Assembly: GCF_002222655.1 (NCBI RefSeq)
Contig: NZ_CP022423.1
Coordinates: forward strand, 1,922,001-1,986,000
Direction of reading: 5' to 3'
DNA length: 64,000 nucleotides
Origin: Vitreoscilla filiformis
Lineage (GTDB): Bacteria; Pseudomonadota; Gammaproteobacteria; Burkholderiales; Burkholderiaceae_C
The position numbers were made by a program, and so were the translations under genes. The notes below the pieces were generated by a model that did no database searches, had not been told where the DNA came from, and worked only from the letters and a program-made list of their open reading frames with translations. Of this stretch, positions 56,278-64,000 are shown piece after piece; positions within the stretch are counted from its first letter, which is position 1, and the number at the start of each line of letters is the position of its first letter.

Positions 56278-58595
56278 TTGCGCAAGAACTGGAAGTCAGC
56301 CTGCACATGGCGTTCGTTGAGGCGCGTCAGCAGCGCCACGAGTTCATCACCGTCGAACACCTGTTGTTGGCGTTGTTGGACAACCCGTCAGCCTCCGAGG
56401 TGCTGCGTGCTTGTGCCGCCAACATTGAAGAGCTGCGCAAGAGTTTGTCCGCGTTCATTCGCGAGAACACGCCCACTGTGGGGGGCACCGAAGAGGTAGA
56501 CACCCAACCCACACTGGGTTTTCAGCGGGTGATTCAGCGCGCCATCATGCATGTGCAATCCACCAGTGGGGCCAAAAAAGAAGTCACCGGAGCGAACGTG
56601 CTGGTGGCGATTTTTGGTGAAAAAGACTCCCACGCGGTCTACTACCTGCACCAGCAAGGGGTGACGCGGTTGGATGTGGTGAACTACATCGCGCACGGCA
56701 TCAAGAAGTCCGAGCCACCGGAGCCGGCCAAGGGTGGCGGTGAGGGGGCGAGTTCGGGCAACGAATCCGAAAAAGAGGAAGCAGGGGATCCCAAAGGTTC
56801 TCCCCTGGATCAGTTCACCTCGAACCTGAACGTGCAGGCACGCGACGGCAAGATCGATCCGCTGATTGGCCGCGAGTCCGAGGTGGAGCGGGTGATTCAA
56901 GTGCTGTGCCGTCGGCGCAAGAACAACCCGCTGTTGGTGGGAGAGGCTGGCGTCGGTAAGACGGCCATTGCCGAGGGGCTGGCATGGCGTATCACCGAAG
57001 GCACGGTGCCTGAGGTGCTGGCCGATGCTGTGGTGTATGCGCTGGACATGGGGGCGCTTCTGGCCGGTACCAAGTACCGTGGGGATTTTGAGCAACGCCT
57101 CAAAGGGGTGCTCAAGCAGCTCAAAGACCAGCCCAAAGCGATTCTGTTCATTGACGAAATTCACACCCTGATTGGTGCGGGCGCCGCTTCCGGGGGCACG
57201 CTGGATGCGAGCAATCTGCTCAAACCTGCGCTGTCCAGCGGGGCGATGAAGTGCATCGGTGCGACGACGTTCACCGAATACCGGGGTATTTTTGAGAAGG
57301 ATGCGGCGTTGTCGCGGCGCTTCCAAAAAGTGGATGTGGTGGAGCCGTCGGTGGAGCAGACGGTAGAGATTTTGAAGGGGCTCAAATCCCGGTTTGAAGC
57401 CCACCACAGCGTCAAATATGCGTTGGGTGCGTTGCAGGCGGCGGCGGAGTTGTCGGCCAAATACATCAATGACCGCCATTTGCCGGACAAGGCGATTGAC
57501 GTCATCGATGAGGCCGGTGCCGCCCAGCGCATTCTGCCCAAGAGCAAGCAGAAGAAAACGATCACGCGCACTGAGGTGGAAGAGATCGTCGCCAAAATTG
57601 CGCGCATTCCGCCAGCCAATGTGTCCAGCGATGACCGAGGTCGGCTCAAAACTTTGGAGCGGGATCTCAAGAGTGTGGTGTTCGGCCAAGATCCAGCGGT
57701 GGAAGCGTTGGCCGCAGCGATCAAAATGTCCCGTTCAGGTTTGGGCAAGTCGGACAAACCGATCGGTTCTTTCTTGTTCAGTGGCCCGACGGGGGTGGGG
57801 AAAACCGAGGTGGCCAAGCAGTTGGCTTACATCTTGGGCATTGAGCTGGTGCGCTTTGACATGTCCGAATACATGGAGCGCCACGCCGTCAGCCGTTTGA
57901 TTGGTGCGCCGCCGGGATATGTGGGGTTCGACCAAGGTGGTTTGCTGACGGAGGCCATCAACAAGAAGCCGCACGCGGTGTTGCTGCTGGATGAAATCGA
58001 GAAGGCACACCCGGATGTCTTCAATGTGCTGTTGCAGGTGATGGATCACGGCACCTTGACGGACAACAACGGGCGCAAATCGGATTTCCGCAACGTCATC
58101 ATCATCATGACGACGAATGCGGGAGCCGAGACGATGCAAAAGTCCACCATCGGTTTCACGGCCAAGCGGGAGCAAGGGGATGAGATGAGCGATATCAAGC
58201 GCTTGTTTACCCCCGAGTTCCGCAATCGGTTGGATGCGATTGTGAACTTCCGTTCGTTGGATGAGGAAATCATTTTGCGGGTGGTGGACAAGTTCCTGTT
58301 GCAATTGGAGCAACAACTGACCGAGAAGAAAGTCGATGTGACTTTCACGGATGGCTTGCGCAAGCATCTGGCGAAGAAGGGCTTTGATCCGCTGATGGGG
58401 GCCCGTCCGATGCAGCGGCTGATTCAGGATTTGATTCGCAAAGCGCTGGCGGATGAATTGCTGTTTGGCCGCTTGGTGGACGGTGGCCGTCTGACGGTTG
58501 ATCTGGATGCGGAAAGCCAGATTTCGTTGGATATTCAGCCGTTGTCTGGCAAGAGTGGTGACAAGTCGAGCAAAGCGGAGCCAGCGGCGGCTTAG
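56274..58595 (+). CDS. clpA: ATP-dependent Clp protease ATPase subunit ClpA
   Basis: A 773-aa class I Clp/Hsp100 unfoldase. The N-domain (1-145) is followed by an acidic linker, AAA1 with GEAGVGKTA and AAA2 with [30 protein letters not shown] and the ClpP-contact type IGF loop (STIGF) are near the end. It works with ClpS and ClpP, the latter outside the window. Translation is coupled to clpS (ATGA). Confidence 0.97.
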   Translation: MIAQELEVSLHMAFVEARQQRHEFITVEHLLLALLDNPSASEVLRACAANIEELRKSLSAFIRENTPTVGGTEEVDTQPTLGFQRVIQRAIMHVQSTSGAKKEVTGANVLVAIFGEKDSHAVYYLHQQGVTRLDVVNYIAHGIKKSEPPEPAKGGGEGASSGNESEKEEAGDPKGSPLDQFTSNLNVQARDGKIDPLIGRESEVERVIQVLCRRRKNNPLLVGEAGVGKTAIAEGLAWRITEGTVPEVLADAVVYALDMGALLAGTKYRGDFEQRLKGVLKQLKDQPKAILFIDEIHTLIGAGAASGGTLDASNLLKPALSSGAMKCIGATTFTEYRGIFEKDAALSRRFQKVDVVEPSVEQTVEILKGLKSRFEAHHSVKYALGALQAAAELSAKYINDRHLPDKAIDVIDEAGAAQRILPKSKQKKTITRTEVEEIVAKIARIPPANVSSDDRGRLKTLERDLKSVVFGQDPAVEALAAAIKMSRSGLGKSDKPIGSFLFSGPTGVGKTEVAKQLAYILGIELVRFDMSEYMERHAVSRLIGAPPGYVGFDQGGLLTEAINKKPHAVLLLDEIEKAHPDVFNVLLQVMDHGTLTDNNGRKSDFRNVIIIMTTNAGAETMQKSTIGFTAKREQGDEMSDIKRLFTPEFRNRLDAIVNFRSLDEEIILRVVDKFLLQLEQQLTEKKVDVTFTDGLRKHLAKKGFDPLMGARPMQRLIQDLIRKALADELLFGRLVDGGRLTVDLDAESQISLDIQPLSGKSGDKSSKAEPAAA

Positions 58596-58628
58596 TCTCT
58601 GAGGCAGGCGTTTGGGTGCGCAAAGAGC

Positions 58629-58660
58629 AAAGCCCGGGGGCATCGTTCCTCGGGCTTTTT
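58629..58660 (+). terminator. Terminator after clpA
   Basis: AAAGCCCG/CGGGCTTT stem with a 14-nt loop and a T-run, 34 nt after the clpA stop. Confidence 0.85.
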
Positions 58661-58677
58661 CGTTTGCGTCGCTGATT

Positions 58678-58721
58678 TGGTGCCCACCGACAGGAATCGA
58701 ACCTGTATCTGAGACTTAGGA
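58678..58721 (-). pseudogene. 3' half of a split tRNA-Arg(CCU)
   Basis: Read on the minus strand: TCCTAAG (loop), GTCTC (anticodon stem 3' strand), AGAT, an intact T-arm (ACAGG-TTCGATT-CCTGT), the acceptor 3' strand CGGTGGGC, and ACCA. The sequence before TCCTAAG does not form a D-arm or acceptor 5' strand. The matching 5' half is at 61028-61068. The 3' side has one extra base before CCA relative to the usual acceptor length. Confidence 0.75.
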
Positions 58722-58783
58722 TGCGCGCACTCAGCGCTCGTAAGTCATTGAGGCTCTTCCGACGTTTCAGCCTGCTGCCGAGA

Positions 58784-58800
58784 AGCACCAGAATGGTGCA
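58784..58800. promoter_or_regulatory. NtrC-like palindrome without a nearby promoter
   Basis: AGCACCAGAATGGTGCA matches the NtrC consensus TGCACC-N5-GGTGCA at all but the first base. No sigma-54 promoter was seen within about 200 bp on either strand. It may be a chance palindrome or a leftover of DNA brought in with the integrated segment. Confidence 0.35.
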
Positions 58801-58946
58801 AACTCTTAATGGAAAAATCCTTTATAGATCAACAACTTACGTCGATGTGATGTTGAGCTGATGCGCTGCCAACCCAGCGAAAGCGCCGAGCAGTCTGAAA
58901 CACCGGAAGAGCCTTTTTCATGGGCGGCCTCCGGGGGGGTATCAAG

Positions 58947-59825
58947 TTACGCGTCGGTCCCGCCCAACACGCCTTCAAGCTGCATTTCTTTCAGCACACG
59001 ATCCTGAATCGGCTGCTTGGCGGCGTTCATTTCATCGACACCCCAAGTGATGCCGACCACCGTGCGCGTGGGACGTTGGCCGGTAGGCATGTCTGCCAGC
59101 GCTACATACGCGTCGACCACGAGTTGTGGCTTGGGCGCTTCTTCGCTCTGCAGGAACGTTGCGAAGTGTTGGCCCATTGCATTGGGCACACCCGCCAAGT
59201 CGCCATAACTTGCCAGCACATCGTTGCGCTCTGGTGCTTTGCCGCCTGCGAGCAACCCGGTGCCGAACGGGCCAGGCTGCACGAGAGCGACATCGATCCC
59301 AAAGGGTGACACCTCATAGCGCAACCCCTGCACATAGCCCTCCAGAGCGTGCTTGGTTGCGCTGTAGGTCGAGAAGAATGGTGGAGAGATCTGACCGACC
59401 AGGGAGGACGTATTGATGATCAGACCAGCTTTGGCTGCGCGCATGGATGGCAACACCGCCTGCATGGTGCGGATGGCACCGTAGTAGTTGGTCTCCATTT
59501 GTTCCTTGGCCTGTGCGATGCTGAAGGCCTCGGTAATGCCAAGGTACATCACGCCCGCGTTGTTGATGAGCACATCCACCGGGCCTTGGCTCAGGATGTG
59601 CGCAAAAGCGGCTCCGACCGAGGCGTCATCGGTCACGTCCATGTCGATGACCGACACCCGGCTTGAGTACGCCTCCAACGCCGCCTTTTTGGCCGCGTTG
59701 CGCCCTTGGGCATCGCGCAGGGTCCCCCACACGCGATAGCCCCTGTCTGCGAACGCCTTGACTGCGCCTTCGCCAAAGCCGCTGCTGCACCCGGTGATCA
59801 CGACAACCTTGCTTGAACTGTTCAT
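58947..59825 (-). CDS. Short-chain dehydrogenase/reductase
   Basis: A 292-aa classical SDR. Cofactor motif TGCSSGFGEG, the NNAGVMYLG turn, catalytic Ser in NTSSLVG and YSATK are all present. It is an NAD(P)-dependent oxidoreductase of unknown substrate, probably repressed by the divergent TetR regulator. The 108-bp gap between them holds two copies of TTTCGTACCGA. Confidence 0.92.
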   Translation of the reverse strand: MNSSSKVVVITGCSSGFGEGAVKAFADRGYRVWGTLRDAQGRNAAKKAALEAYSSRVSVIDMDVTDDASVGAAFAHILSQGPVDVLINNAGVMYLGITEAFSIAQAKEQMETNYYGAIRTMQAVLPSMRAAKAGLIINTSSLVGQISPPFFSTYSATKHALEGYVQGLRYEVSPFGIDVALVQPGPFGTGLLAGGKAPERNDVLASYGDLAGVPNAMGQHFATFLQSEEAPKPQLVVDAYVALADMPTGQRPTRTVVGITWGVDEMNAAKQPIQDRVLKEMQLEGVLGGTDA

Positions 59826-59869
59826 TTCGAGAAGCTCCTGTTGATTGGCACGGAACCCATGGATCTTGA

Positions 59870-59924
59870 TTTCGTACCGAGTGGTCCGAAGCGGCGCTCA
59901 GCCTTTCGTACCGATCGGTATAAT
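59870..59924 (+). promoter_or_regulatory. Putative TetR operator and promoter
   Basis: A perfect 12-bp palindrome, TACCGATCGGTA (59909-59920), overlaps a consensus -10 box TATAAT (59919-59924) 9 nt before the regulator ATG. The direct repeat TTTCGTACCGA occurs at 59870-59880 and 59904-59914. Binding would repress the regulator and probably the divergent SDR gene. Confidence 0.65.
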
Positions 59925-59933
59925 CTGCCTGTC

Positions 59934-60533
59934 ATGAACTCGACCTCAACAAGTGCTCGTCCCGGGCGCCCCATCACTCGGAACCGGGCACATGTGCTTG
60001 AGGCGGCGATGAACGCCTATTGGCAGGACGACAGGGCCGCCATATCGGTCAACGCTGTGTGCGCGCTGGCAGGGGTCTCCAAGCCTTCGCTGTATCGTGA
60101 CTTCGGCAGTGAGGATGGGCTGACGGCTGCGGTGCTGGAGCGCTACGGGCAGACGGTGCTGGTGGGTGTCGAAGCGTTGCTCTCAAGTTCGCAGTCTTAC
60201 GGGGCCAAATTGGACGCGCTGGTCAGCTTTGCTGCCGATGATCCGCAGATGGAAGCGGGTTGCCTGTTCGTGAAGATGCGCGCCACGCGCTCTCGCTTCG
60301 GTCCGCAAACACGAGCGCTGCTGGCCGCGATGGAGAAGCACTTTCAAGCGCACTACACGCAGTTCTTCACTGACGCCGCTGCTTGCGGTGAGTGGCACGG
60401 CGGAGTTGCGACGGATCTCGCAGCCAACTACCTTCAGGAACAGATGGGCTTGGCGGTCAGCCAGCGCGCAACAGGCAAGCTGTCAGAGGCGGTGCGTGCG
60501 TTTTTGATGTTGGCGATTTCGGTGCTGCGCTGA
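59934..60533 (+). CDS. TetR-family transcriptional regulator
   Basis: A 199-aa regulator. The N-terminal HTH (about 18-65) contains ISVNAVCALAGVSKPSLYRDFGSEDGL. The ligand domain is typical of the SDR-associated group. ATG 59934 is chosen because the operator and -10 box lie just upstream. An in-frame ATG at 59841 would put the operator within the gene. It is likely to control itself and the divergent SDR gene. Confidence 0.9.
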   Translation: MNSTSTSARPGRPITRNRAHVLEAAMNAYWQDDRAAISVNAVCALAGVSKPSLYRDFGSEDGLTAAVLERYGQTVLVGVEALLSSSQSYGAKLDALVSFAADDPQMEAGCLFVKMRATRSRFGPQTRALLAAMEKHFQAHYTQFFTDAAACGEWHGGVATDLAANYLQEQMGLAVSQRATGKLSEAVRAFLMLAISVLR

Positions 60534-60579
60534 TGGGGCATCGTGCGCGATGCAAGCGCGGCGGTGTGCCCCGCCGCGA

Positions 60580-60871
60580 TGGTCCCCCCGACAGGAATCG
60601 AACCTGTATCTAGCGCTTCGTACCACTTCGGCTTTCGCCGCCGCATTGCGCGTTCGTGGTCTGGACTATGCCTTTGCCGTGGGCGTTGGACGCCGTTAGG
60701 CAGGAGCCGTCTAGTCTCTACACCTTCCCGATGTCTCGGGCTTGGCTCGGCGTTGCCACGGCGCAGGGCGCGCCAGAGGGTTCACCGACTTTGACTCCAT
60801 TCAGCCGGTGCTTTCGCTTCCGGCTGCCCATTGAAAGGAGGCGCTCGTTCTATCCATTGAACTACGGGGAG
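60580..60871 (-). tRNA. tRNA-Arg(CCU) interrupted by a group I intron
   Basis: Exons: 60871-60836 (5') and 60618-60580 (3', with encoded CCA). Joined they fold as a full tRNA: acceptor CTCCCCG/CGGGGGG, D-stem GTTC/GAAC, anticodon stem AGCGC/GCGCT with loop CUCCUAA (CCU), T-arm ACAGG/CCTGT. The 217-nt intron follows U36 of the anticodon. The gene reads AGG codons and may be the only intact tRNA-Arg(CCU) in this region. Confidence 0.93.
60619..60835 (-). ncRNA. Self-splicing group I intron (Azoarcus-type, IC3)
   Basis: The 5' site follows a U and the 3' end is G, as group I introns require. Core elements match the Azoarcus tRNA-Ile intron as I recall it: GUGGCAACGCCGAGCCAAGC (P6/P-Q side), GGUGUAGAGACUAGACGG (R, J6/7-P7), and AAGGCAUAGUCCAG (S, P7-P8 side). 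P2 and P9 are stems capped by GAAA tetraloops, suited to tertiary receptors. No open reading frame for a homing endonuclease fits in it. Confidence 0.92.
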
Positions 60872-60913
60872 CTGATCTGTTGCGTCGCATTACCTTCGTC
60901 AGTCACTCTCGCC

Positions 60914-60951
60914 GGGACAAATTTGGGACAGTGACATGGTCTGATGGGACA
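60914..60951. repeat. Three GGGACA direct repeats
   Basis: GGGACA at 60914-60919, 60925-60930 and 60946-60951, 77 bp from the split tRNA core repeat. The spacing resembles integrase arm-type sites, but no integrase is present. The function is unproven. Confidence 0.4.
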
Positions 60952-61027
60952 GGACGCGAAGGGAGTGTAGGGGTGTTGATCCTTTGAAAATCAATAACTT
61001 GCAGTCTTCGATTGGCCGCCAGAAACG

Positions 61028-61068
61028 CTTAGGAGGTCCCCGTTCTATCCATTGAACTACGGCGGCAC
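61028..61068 (-). pseudogene. 5' half of a split tRNA-Arg(CCU)
   Basis: On the minus strand: acceptor 5' strand GCCGCCG, TA, D-arm GTTC...GAAC, G, stem GGGAC, loop CTCCTAAG, then unrelated sequence. GGGAC pairs with GTCTC of the 3' half at 58678-58721, and the acceptor strands pair at six of seven positions. The gene therefore appears broken at the anticodon loop. Confidence 0.78.
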
Positions 61069-61134
61069 AAAAAAAAACCGCTAGGCAGCAAGCACGTAGC
61101 GGAATTCTGACCTTGTGCCATGACAGCCACAAGC

Positions 61135-61225
61135 TGGCGGAGAGAGCGGGATTCGAACCCGCGGTGGGCTATTAACCCACACACGCTTTCCAGGCGTGCG
61201 ACTTAAACCACTCATCCATCTCTCC
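61135..61225 (-). tRNA. tRNA-Ser(GGA)
   Basis: A 91-nt class II tRNA with encoded CCA. Acceptor GGAGAGA/TCTCTCC, anticodon loop CTGGAAA (GGA), long variable arm, T-arm CGGGTTCGAATCCCG. It lies just upstream, on the same strand, of the split tRNA-Arg 5' half. Confidence 0.96.
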
Positions 61226-61240
61226 GCACTGGAAGCTAGC

Positions 61241-61269
61241 ACTATAGCACGGTCTTTTGCGGTTTCCCC
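61241..61269 (-). promoter_or_regulatory. Candidate promoter of the tRNA-Ser gene
   Basis: On the minus strand a TATAGT -10 box lies 15 nt upstream of the tRNA. A weak -35 (GGGGAA) is 17 bp further up. Confidence 0.4.
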
Positions 61270-61410
61270 AAGTTTTTTACGTGCAGTGGTGCAAGTGCCG
61301 TGAGATCTAGCTTCTGAGTCCTGTCATCGGCGTGGCACGTCTTCGGCCCTACACTTCGCCCTTCGTTTTTTCACCCCCTCTTTTTTCGGCCGGCCACCTA
61401 CGGAGTTGCC

Positions 61411-63693
61411 ATGCAGCGTTTTCACTTTCCCGTCGTCATCATTGATGAGGACTTTCGCTCCGAAAACACCTCGGGCCTCGGCATTCGTGCCTTGGCAGAG
61501 GCCATCGAAAAAGAGGGCTTCGAAGTCGTCGGCGTCACCAGCTATGGCGATTTGAGCCAGTTCGCCCAGCAACAAAGCCGTGCCAGCGCTTTCATCCTCT
61601 CGATCGATGATGAGGAGTTCACCCCCGGCCCCGAGTTGGATCCGGCGGTGCTCAACCTGCGCAACTTCATCAGCGAGATTCGTTTCCGGAACGCCGACAT
61701 TCCCATCTACTTGTATGGGGAAACGCGCACCAGTCAGCACATCCCGAACGACATCTTGCGCGAGCTGCACGGTTTCATCCACATGTTCGAGGACACGCCG
61801 GAGTTCGTGGCCCGCCACATCATCCGCGAAGCCAAAACTTATCTGGACGGTCTGGCGCCGCCGTTCTTCAGCGCTTTGATGGACTACGCGCAAGACGGCT
61901 CTTACTCTTGGCACTGTCCCGGCCACTCAGGCGGCGTGGCGTTTTTGAAGAGCCCCATCGGCCGCATGTTCCACCAGTTCTTCGGTGAAAACATGCTGCG
62001 CGCCGACGTGTGCAACGCCGTGGAAGAGCTGGGCCAGCTGCTGGATCACACCGGCCCGGTGGCCGCGAGTGAGAAGAACGCGGCGCGCATCTTCAATGCG
62101 GATCACTGCTATTTCGTCACCAACGGCACGTCCACCTCGAACAAGATGGTGTGGCACCACACGGTGGCGCCGGGTGACGTGGTGCTGGTGGATCGCAACT
62201 GCCACAAGTCCATCCTGCACAGCATCATCATGACGGGCGCGATTCCGGTGTTCCTCACGCCCACGCGCAACCACTACGGCATCATCGGCCCGATTCCGGA
62301 AAGTGAGTTTGGCAAGGCGGCGATTCAAAAGAAGATTGCGCGCCACCCGCTGCTGAAGCACGTTGACCCGAAGACGGTGAAGCCCAAGATCCTCACCGTG
62401 ACGCAGAGCACCTACGACGGCGTGCTCTACAACACCGAAACCATCAAGTCCAAGCTGGATGGCTGGGTCGATACGCTGCACTTCGACGAAGCTTGGCTGC
62501 CGCATGCCGCCTTCCACGATTTTTACGGCACCTACCACTCAATGGGCAAGCGCCGCCCGCGCCCGAAGAAGGCCGTGGTGTACGCCACCCAGTCCACGCA
62601 CAAGCTGCTGGCCGGCATCAGCCAGGCTTCGCAGGTGCTGGTGCAAGACTCGCAGACGGTGAAGCTGGATCGCCACCTCTTCAACGAGGCTTACTTGATG
62701 CACACCAGCACCAGCCCACAGTACGCCATCATTGCCTCGTGCGATGTGGCCGCCGCGATGATGGAGCCGCCCGGCGGCACCGCGCTGGTGGAAGAAAGCA
62801 TCAAGGAAGCGCTGGACTTCCGCCGCGCCATGCGCAAGGTGGACAAGGAATACGGTGCCGATTGGTGGTTCAAGGTTTGGGGCCCGGATCGCTTGACGGA
62901 CGACGGCATCGGTCGCGCCGACGATTGGATCTTGCAAGCCAACGAAACCTGGCACGGCTTCGGCAAGCTGGCGGCGGGCTTCAACATGCTCGACCCGATC
63001 AAATCCACCATCATCACGCCGGGGTTGGATGTGTCGGGCAAGTTTGCCAAGACGGGCATTCCGGCGTCCATCGTCACCAAGTTCCTGGCGGAGCACGGCG
63101 TGGTGGTGGAAAAGACGGGGCTGTATTCGTTCTTCATCATGTTCACCATCGGCATCACCAAGGGCCGCTGGAACACGCTGCTGACGGCGATGCAGCAGTT
63201 CAAGGACGATTACGACCGCAACCAGCCGCTGTGGCGCAACATGCCCGAGTTCTGCGCCGCGCATCCGCGTTACGAGCGCATGGGCCTGCGCGACCTGTGT
63301 CAGAGCGTTCACGAGGCTTACGCCAAGGGCGACATTGCCCGCTTGACAACGGATGTGTACCTGGCCGAACTGGAGCCAGCCATGACCCCGAGCGACGCTT
63401 ATGCCTACATCGCCCACCGCAAGACCGAGCGCGTGGCGATTGATGAGCTGGAAGGCCGCATCAGCACCGTGCTGCTCACGCCGTACCCGCCGGGCATTCC
63501 GCTGCTGATTCCGGGCGAGCGTTTCAACAAGCGCATCGTGGATTACTTGCGCTTCACCCGCGAATTCAATGCCCAGTTCCCGGGTTTTGGCGCGGATGTG
63601 CATGGTTTAGTGTCGGAAGACGGCCCGAACGGCGAGCGCCGCTACTTTGTCGATTGCGTGCGCTTGGATGCGCCGGAGGCCAGCGCCGCCTGA
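61411..63693 (+). CDS. Orn/Lys/Arg decarboxylase class I
   Basis: A 760-aa PLP enzyme with an N-terminal wing/receiver-like domain (about 1-130), a PLP core and a C-terminal domain. The PLP lysine is K398 in ATQSTHKLLAG, with HFDEAWLPHAAFHDF and SWHCPGHSGGVAFL upstream. It decarboxylates a basic amino acid for acid resistance or polyamine synthesis. Whether the substrate is lysine, ornithine or arginine cannot be decided from the readable motifs. No antiporter gene is adjacent. The 180-nt upstream gap holds no clear feature besides T-rich tracts. Confidence 0.93.
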   Translation: MQRFHFPVVIIDEDFRSENTSGLGIRALAEAIEKEGFEVVGVTSYGDLSQFAQQQSRASAFILSIDDEEFTPGPELDPAVLNLRNFISEIRFRNADIPIYLYGETRTSQHIPNDILRELHGFIHMFEDTPEFVARHIIREAKTYLDGLAPPFFSALMDYAQDGSYSWHCPGHSGGVAFLKSPIGRMFHQFFGENMLRADVCNAVEELGQLLDHTGPVAASEKNAARIFNADHCYFVTNGTSTSNKMVWHHTVAPGDVVLVDRNCHKSILHSIIMTGAIPVFLTPTRNHYGIIGPIPESEFGKAAIQKKIARHPLLKHVDPKTVKPKILTVTQSTYDGVLYNTETIKSKLDGWVDTLHFDEAWLPHAAFHDFYGTYHSMGKRRPRPKKAVVYATQSTHKLLAGISQASQVLVQDSQTVKLDRHLFNEAYLMHTSTSPQYAIIASCDVAAAMMEPPGGTALVEESIKEALDFRRAMRKVDKEYGADWWFKVWGPDRLTDDGIGRADDWILQANETWHGFGKLAAGFNMLDPIKSTIITPGLDVSGKFAKTGIPASIVTKFLAEHGVVVEKTGLYSFFIMFTIGITKGRWNTLLTAMQQFKDDYDRNQPLWRNMPEFCAAHPRYERMGLRDLCQSVHEAYAKGDIARLTTDVYLAELEPAMTPSDAYAYIAHRKTERVAIDELEGRISTVLLTPYPPGIPLLIPGERFNKRIVDYLRFTREFNAQFPGFGADVHGLVSEDGPNGERRYFVDCVRLDAPEASAA

Positions 63694-63782
63694 GGCCACG
63701 CCGTCATCCGGGATGGGCTGGGTTACAGGCGGGTACCGCCGCACAATGCCGCCCTCATTGGCAAACCAGCAACATCCCGCAC

Positions 63783-64000
63783 ATGACTTCTCCAAGCTTC
63801 CCCCGCTTGCTCGGGGACGTGGGGGGCACCAACGCCCGCTTCGCCCTGCAACACGCCCCCGGCGCAGCGTTGACAGACATTCGCACCCTCTCCGCGAAAG
63901 AACACCCCTCGCTGGAGGTGGCGATGCGCCACTATCTGCATCTGTCGGGTGATGCGGTGCCTGTTGAAGCGGCCATCGGCATCGCCAACCCCGTGGTGGG
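63783..64000 (+). CDS. glk: Glucokinase, N-terminal part
   Basis: The first 72 codons of a ROK-unrelated Glk-type glucokinase, cut by the right edge. FPRLLGDVGGTNARFAL is the phosphate-binding motif. SAKEHPSLEVAMRHYL and AAIGIANPVVG follow as in bacterial Glk. It phosphorylates glucose using ATP. Confidence 0.88.
   Translation, partial: MTSPSFPRLLGDVGGTNARFALQHAPGAALTDIRTLSAKEHPSLEVAMRHYLHLSGDAVPVEAAIGIANPVV

Larger units (their letters stand above)
58678..61068. mobile_element. Putative integration scar inside a tRNA-Arg(CCU) gene
   Basis: The two halves of one tRNA-Arg(CCU) lie at the ends of this segment. The 7-bp core CTTAGGA occurs at both break points (58715-58721 and 61028-61034). 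Between them are an SDR oxidoreductase, a TetR regulator and a separate intron-bearing tRNA-Arg(CCU). GGGACA repeats at 60914-60951 could be integrase arm sites. No integrase gene is present. The 351 bp between clpA and the SDR gene hold only a terminator, the tRNA 3' half, one NtrC-like palindrome and AT-rich sequence. Confidence 0.45.

Noticed and set aside
58678..58767. Complete tRNA (for example tRNA-Sec with an 8-bp acceptor, or a tRNA-Leu) or the end of a tmRNA
   Set aside because: No complementary 5' acceptor strand or D-arm lies upstream. The T-arm and variable region match tRNA-Arg(CCU), and the missing half is found at 61028-61068.
60543..60934. Small protein-coding genes across the tRNA-Arg region
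   Set aside because: The open frames overlap tRNA exons and the intron core, with no ribosome sites.
58678..61068. A second, larger group I intron between the tRNA-Arg halves
   Set aside because: The 3' boundary is not preceded by G, no core elements lie near the ends, and the interval holds independent genes on both strands.

Overview
The window is high-GC, densely packed bacterial DNA. Its gene orders are those of Burkholderiales (Betaproteobacteria), perhaps near the Rubrivivax/Leptothrix/Ideonella group: exbB-exbD-lpxK-DUF343-kdsB-adk, glnA-DUF4124-ntrB-ntrC, ccoI-S-N-O-Q-P-G-H next to fnr/hemN, and a hox-type membrane hydrogenase operon. The species is an inference; no rRNA is present.

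Layout. 1-1.7 kb: partial succinyldiaminopimelate aminotransferase and inorganic pyrophosphatase. 1.8-15.6 kb: one collinear operon for a membrane-bound O2-tolerant (group 1d type) [NiFe] hydrogenase, with structural genes (hoxK, hoxG, hoxZ), a HigA/XRE-like gene, accessory genes (hoxM, L, O, Q, R, T, V) and hypABFCDE, behind a candidate sigma-54 promoter. Short palindromic repeats occur only in this block, and two are read as protein. 15.7-22.6 kb (minus strand): aminopeptidase P, then ntrC, ntrB, DUF4124 and glnA, with a clear NtrC/sigma-54 control region. 22.6-28.6 kb (minus): CinA-like protein, an unusual three-gene set (fatty-acid hydroxylase, polysaccharide deacetylase, Tat-exported beta-propeller), AIM24-like and H-NS-like proteins, a tiny Cys protein and adenylate kinase. 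28.7-31.9 kb (minus): KDO/lipid A and Ton/Tol-energy genes. 32-38 kb (plus): xseA, sodB and a tricarboxylate uptake operon (tctD-tctE-tctB-tctA) without tctC. 38-43.4 kb: sulfotransferase-like protein, TatD, spermidine-synthase-like protein, GspE/PilB ATPase, DUF192. 43.4-54.2 kb: cbb3 oxidase with its assembly factors, FNR and hemN, a microoxic respiration block. 54.2-58.6 kb: icd, a cold-shock protein, clpS-clpA. 58.6-61.2 kb: an odd tRNA region. 61.4-64 kb: an Orn/Lys/Arg decarboxylase and the start of glucokinase.

How it fits together. Electrons from the O2-tolerant hydrogenase enter the quinone pool through HoxZ. The cbb3 oxidase is a low-O2 terminal acceptor, and FNR/hemN match that state. 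This suggests facultative H2 oxidation, but the window has no CO2-fixation genes to prove autotrophy. NtrBC lies beside its likely target glnA.

Most unusual points: (1) a tRNA-Arg(CCU) gene interrupted in the anticodon loop by a 217-nt group I intron of the Azoarcus (IC3) type; (2) a second tRNA-Arg(CCU) split into two halves about 2.3 kb apart, with a 7-bp core repeated at both breaks, enclosing the intron tRNA and an SDR/TetR pair, which looks like an integration scar; (3) a His-rich insert in the middle of HypB rather than at its N-terminus; (4) repeats translated inside HypF and forming the HoxV C-terminus; (5) a 36-bp perfect palindrome of NtrC-like sites upstream of glnA.
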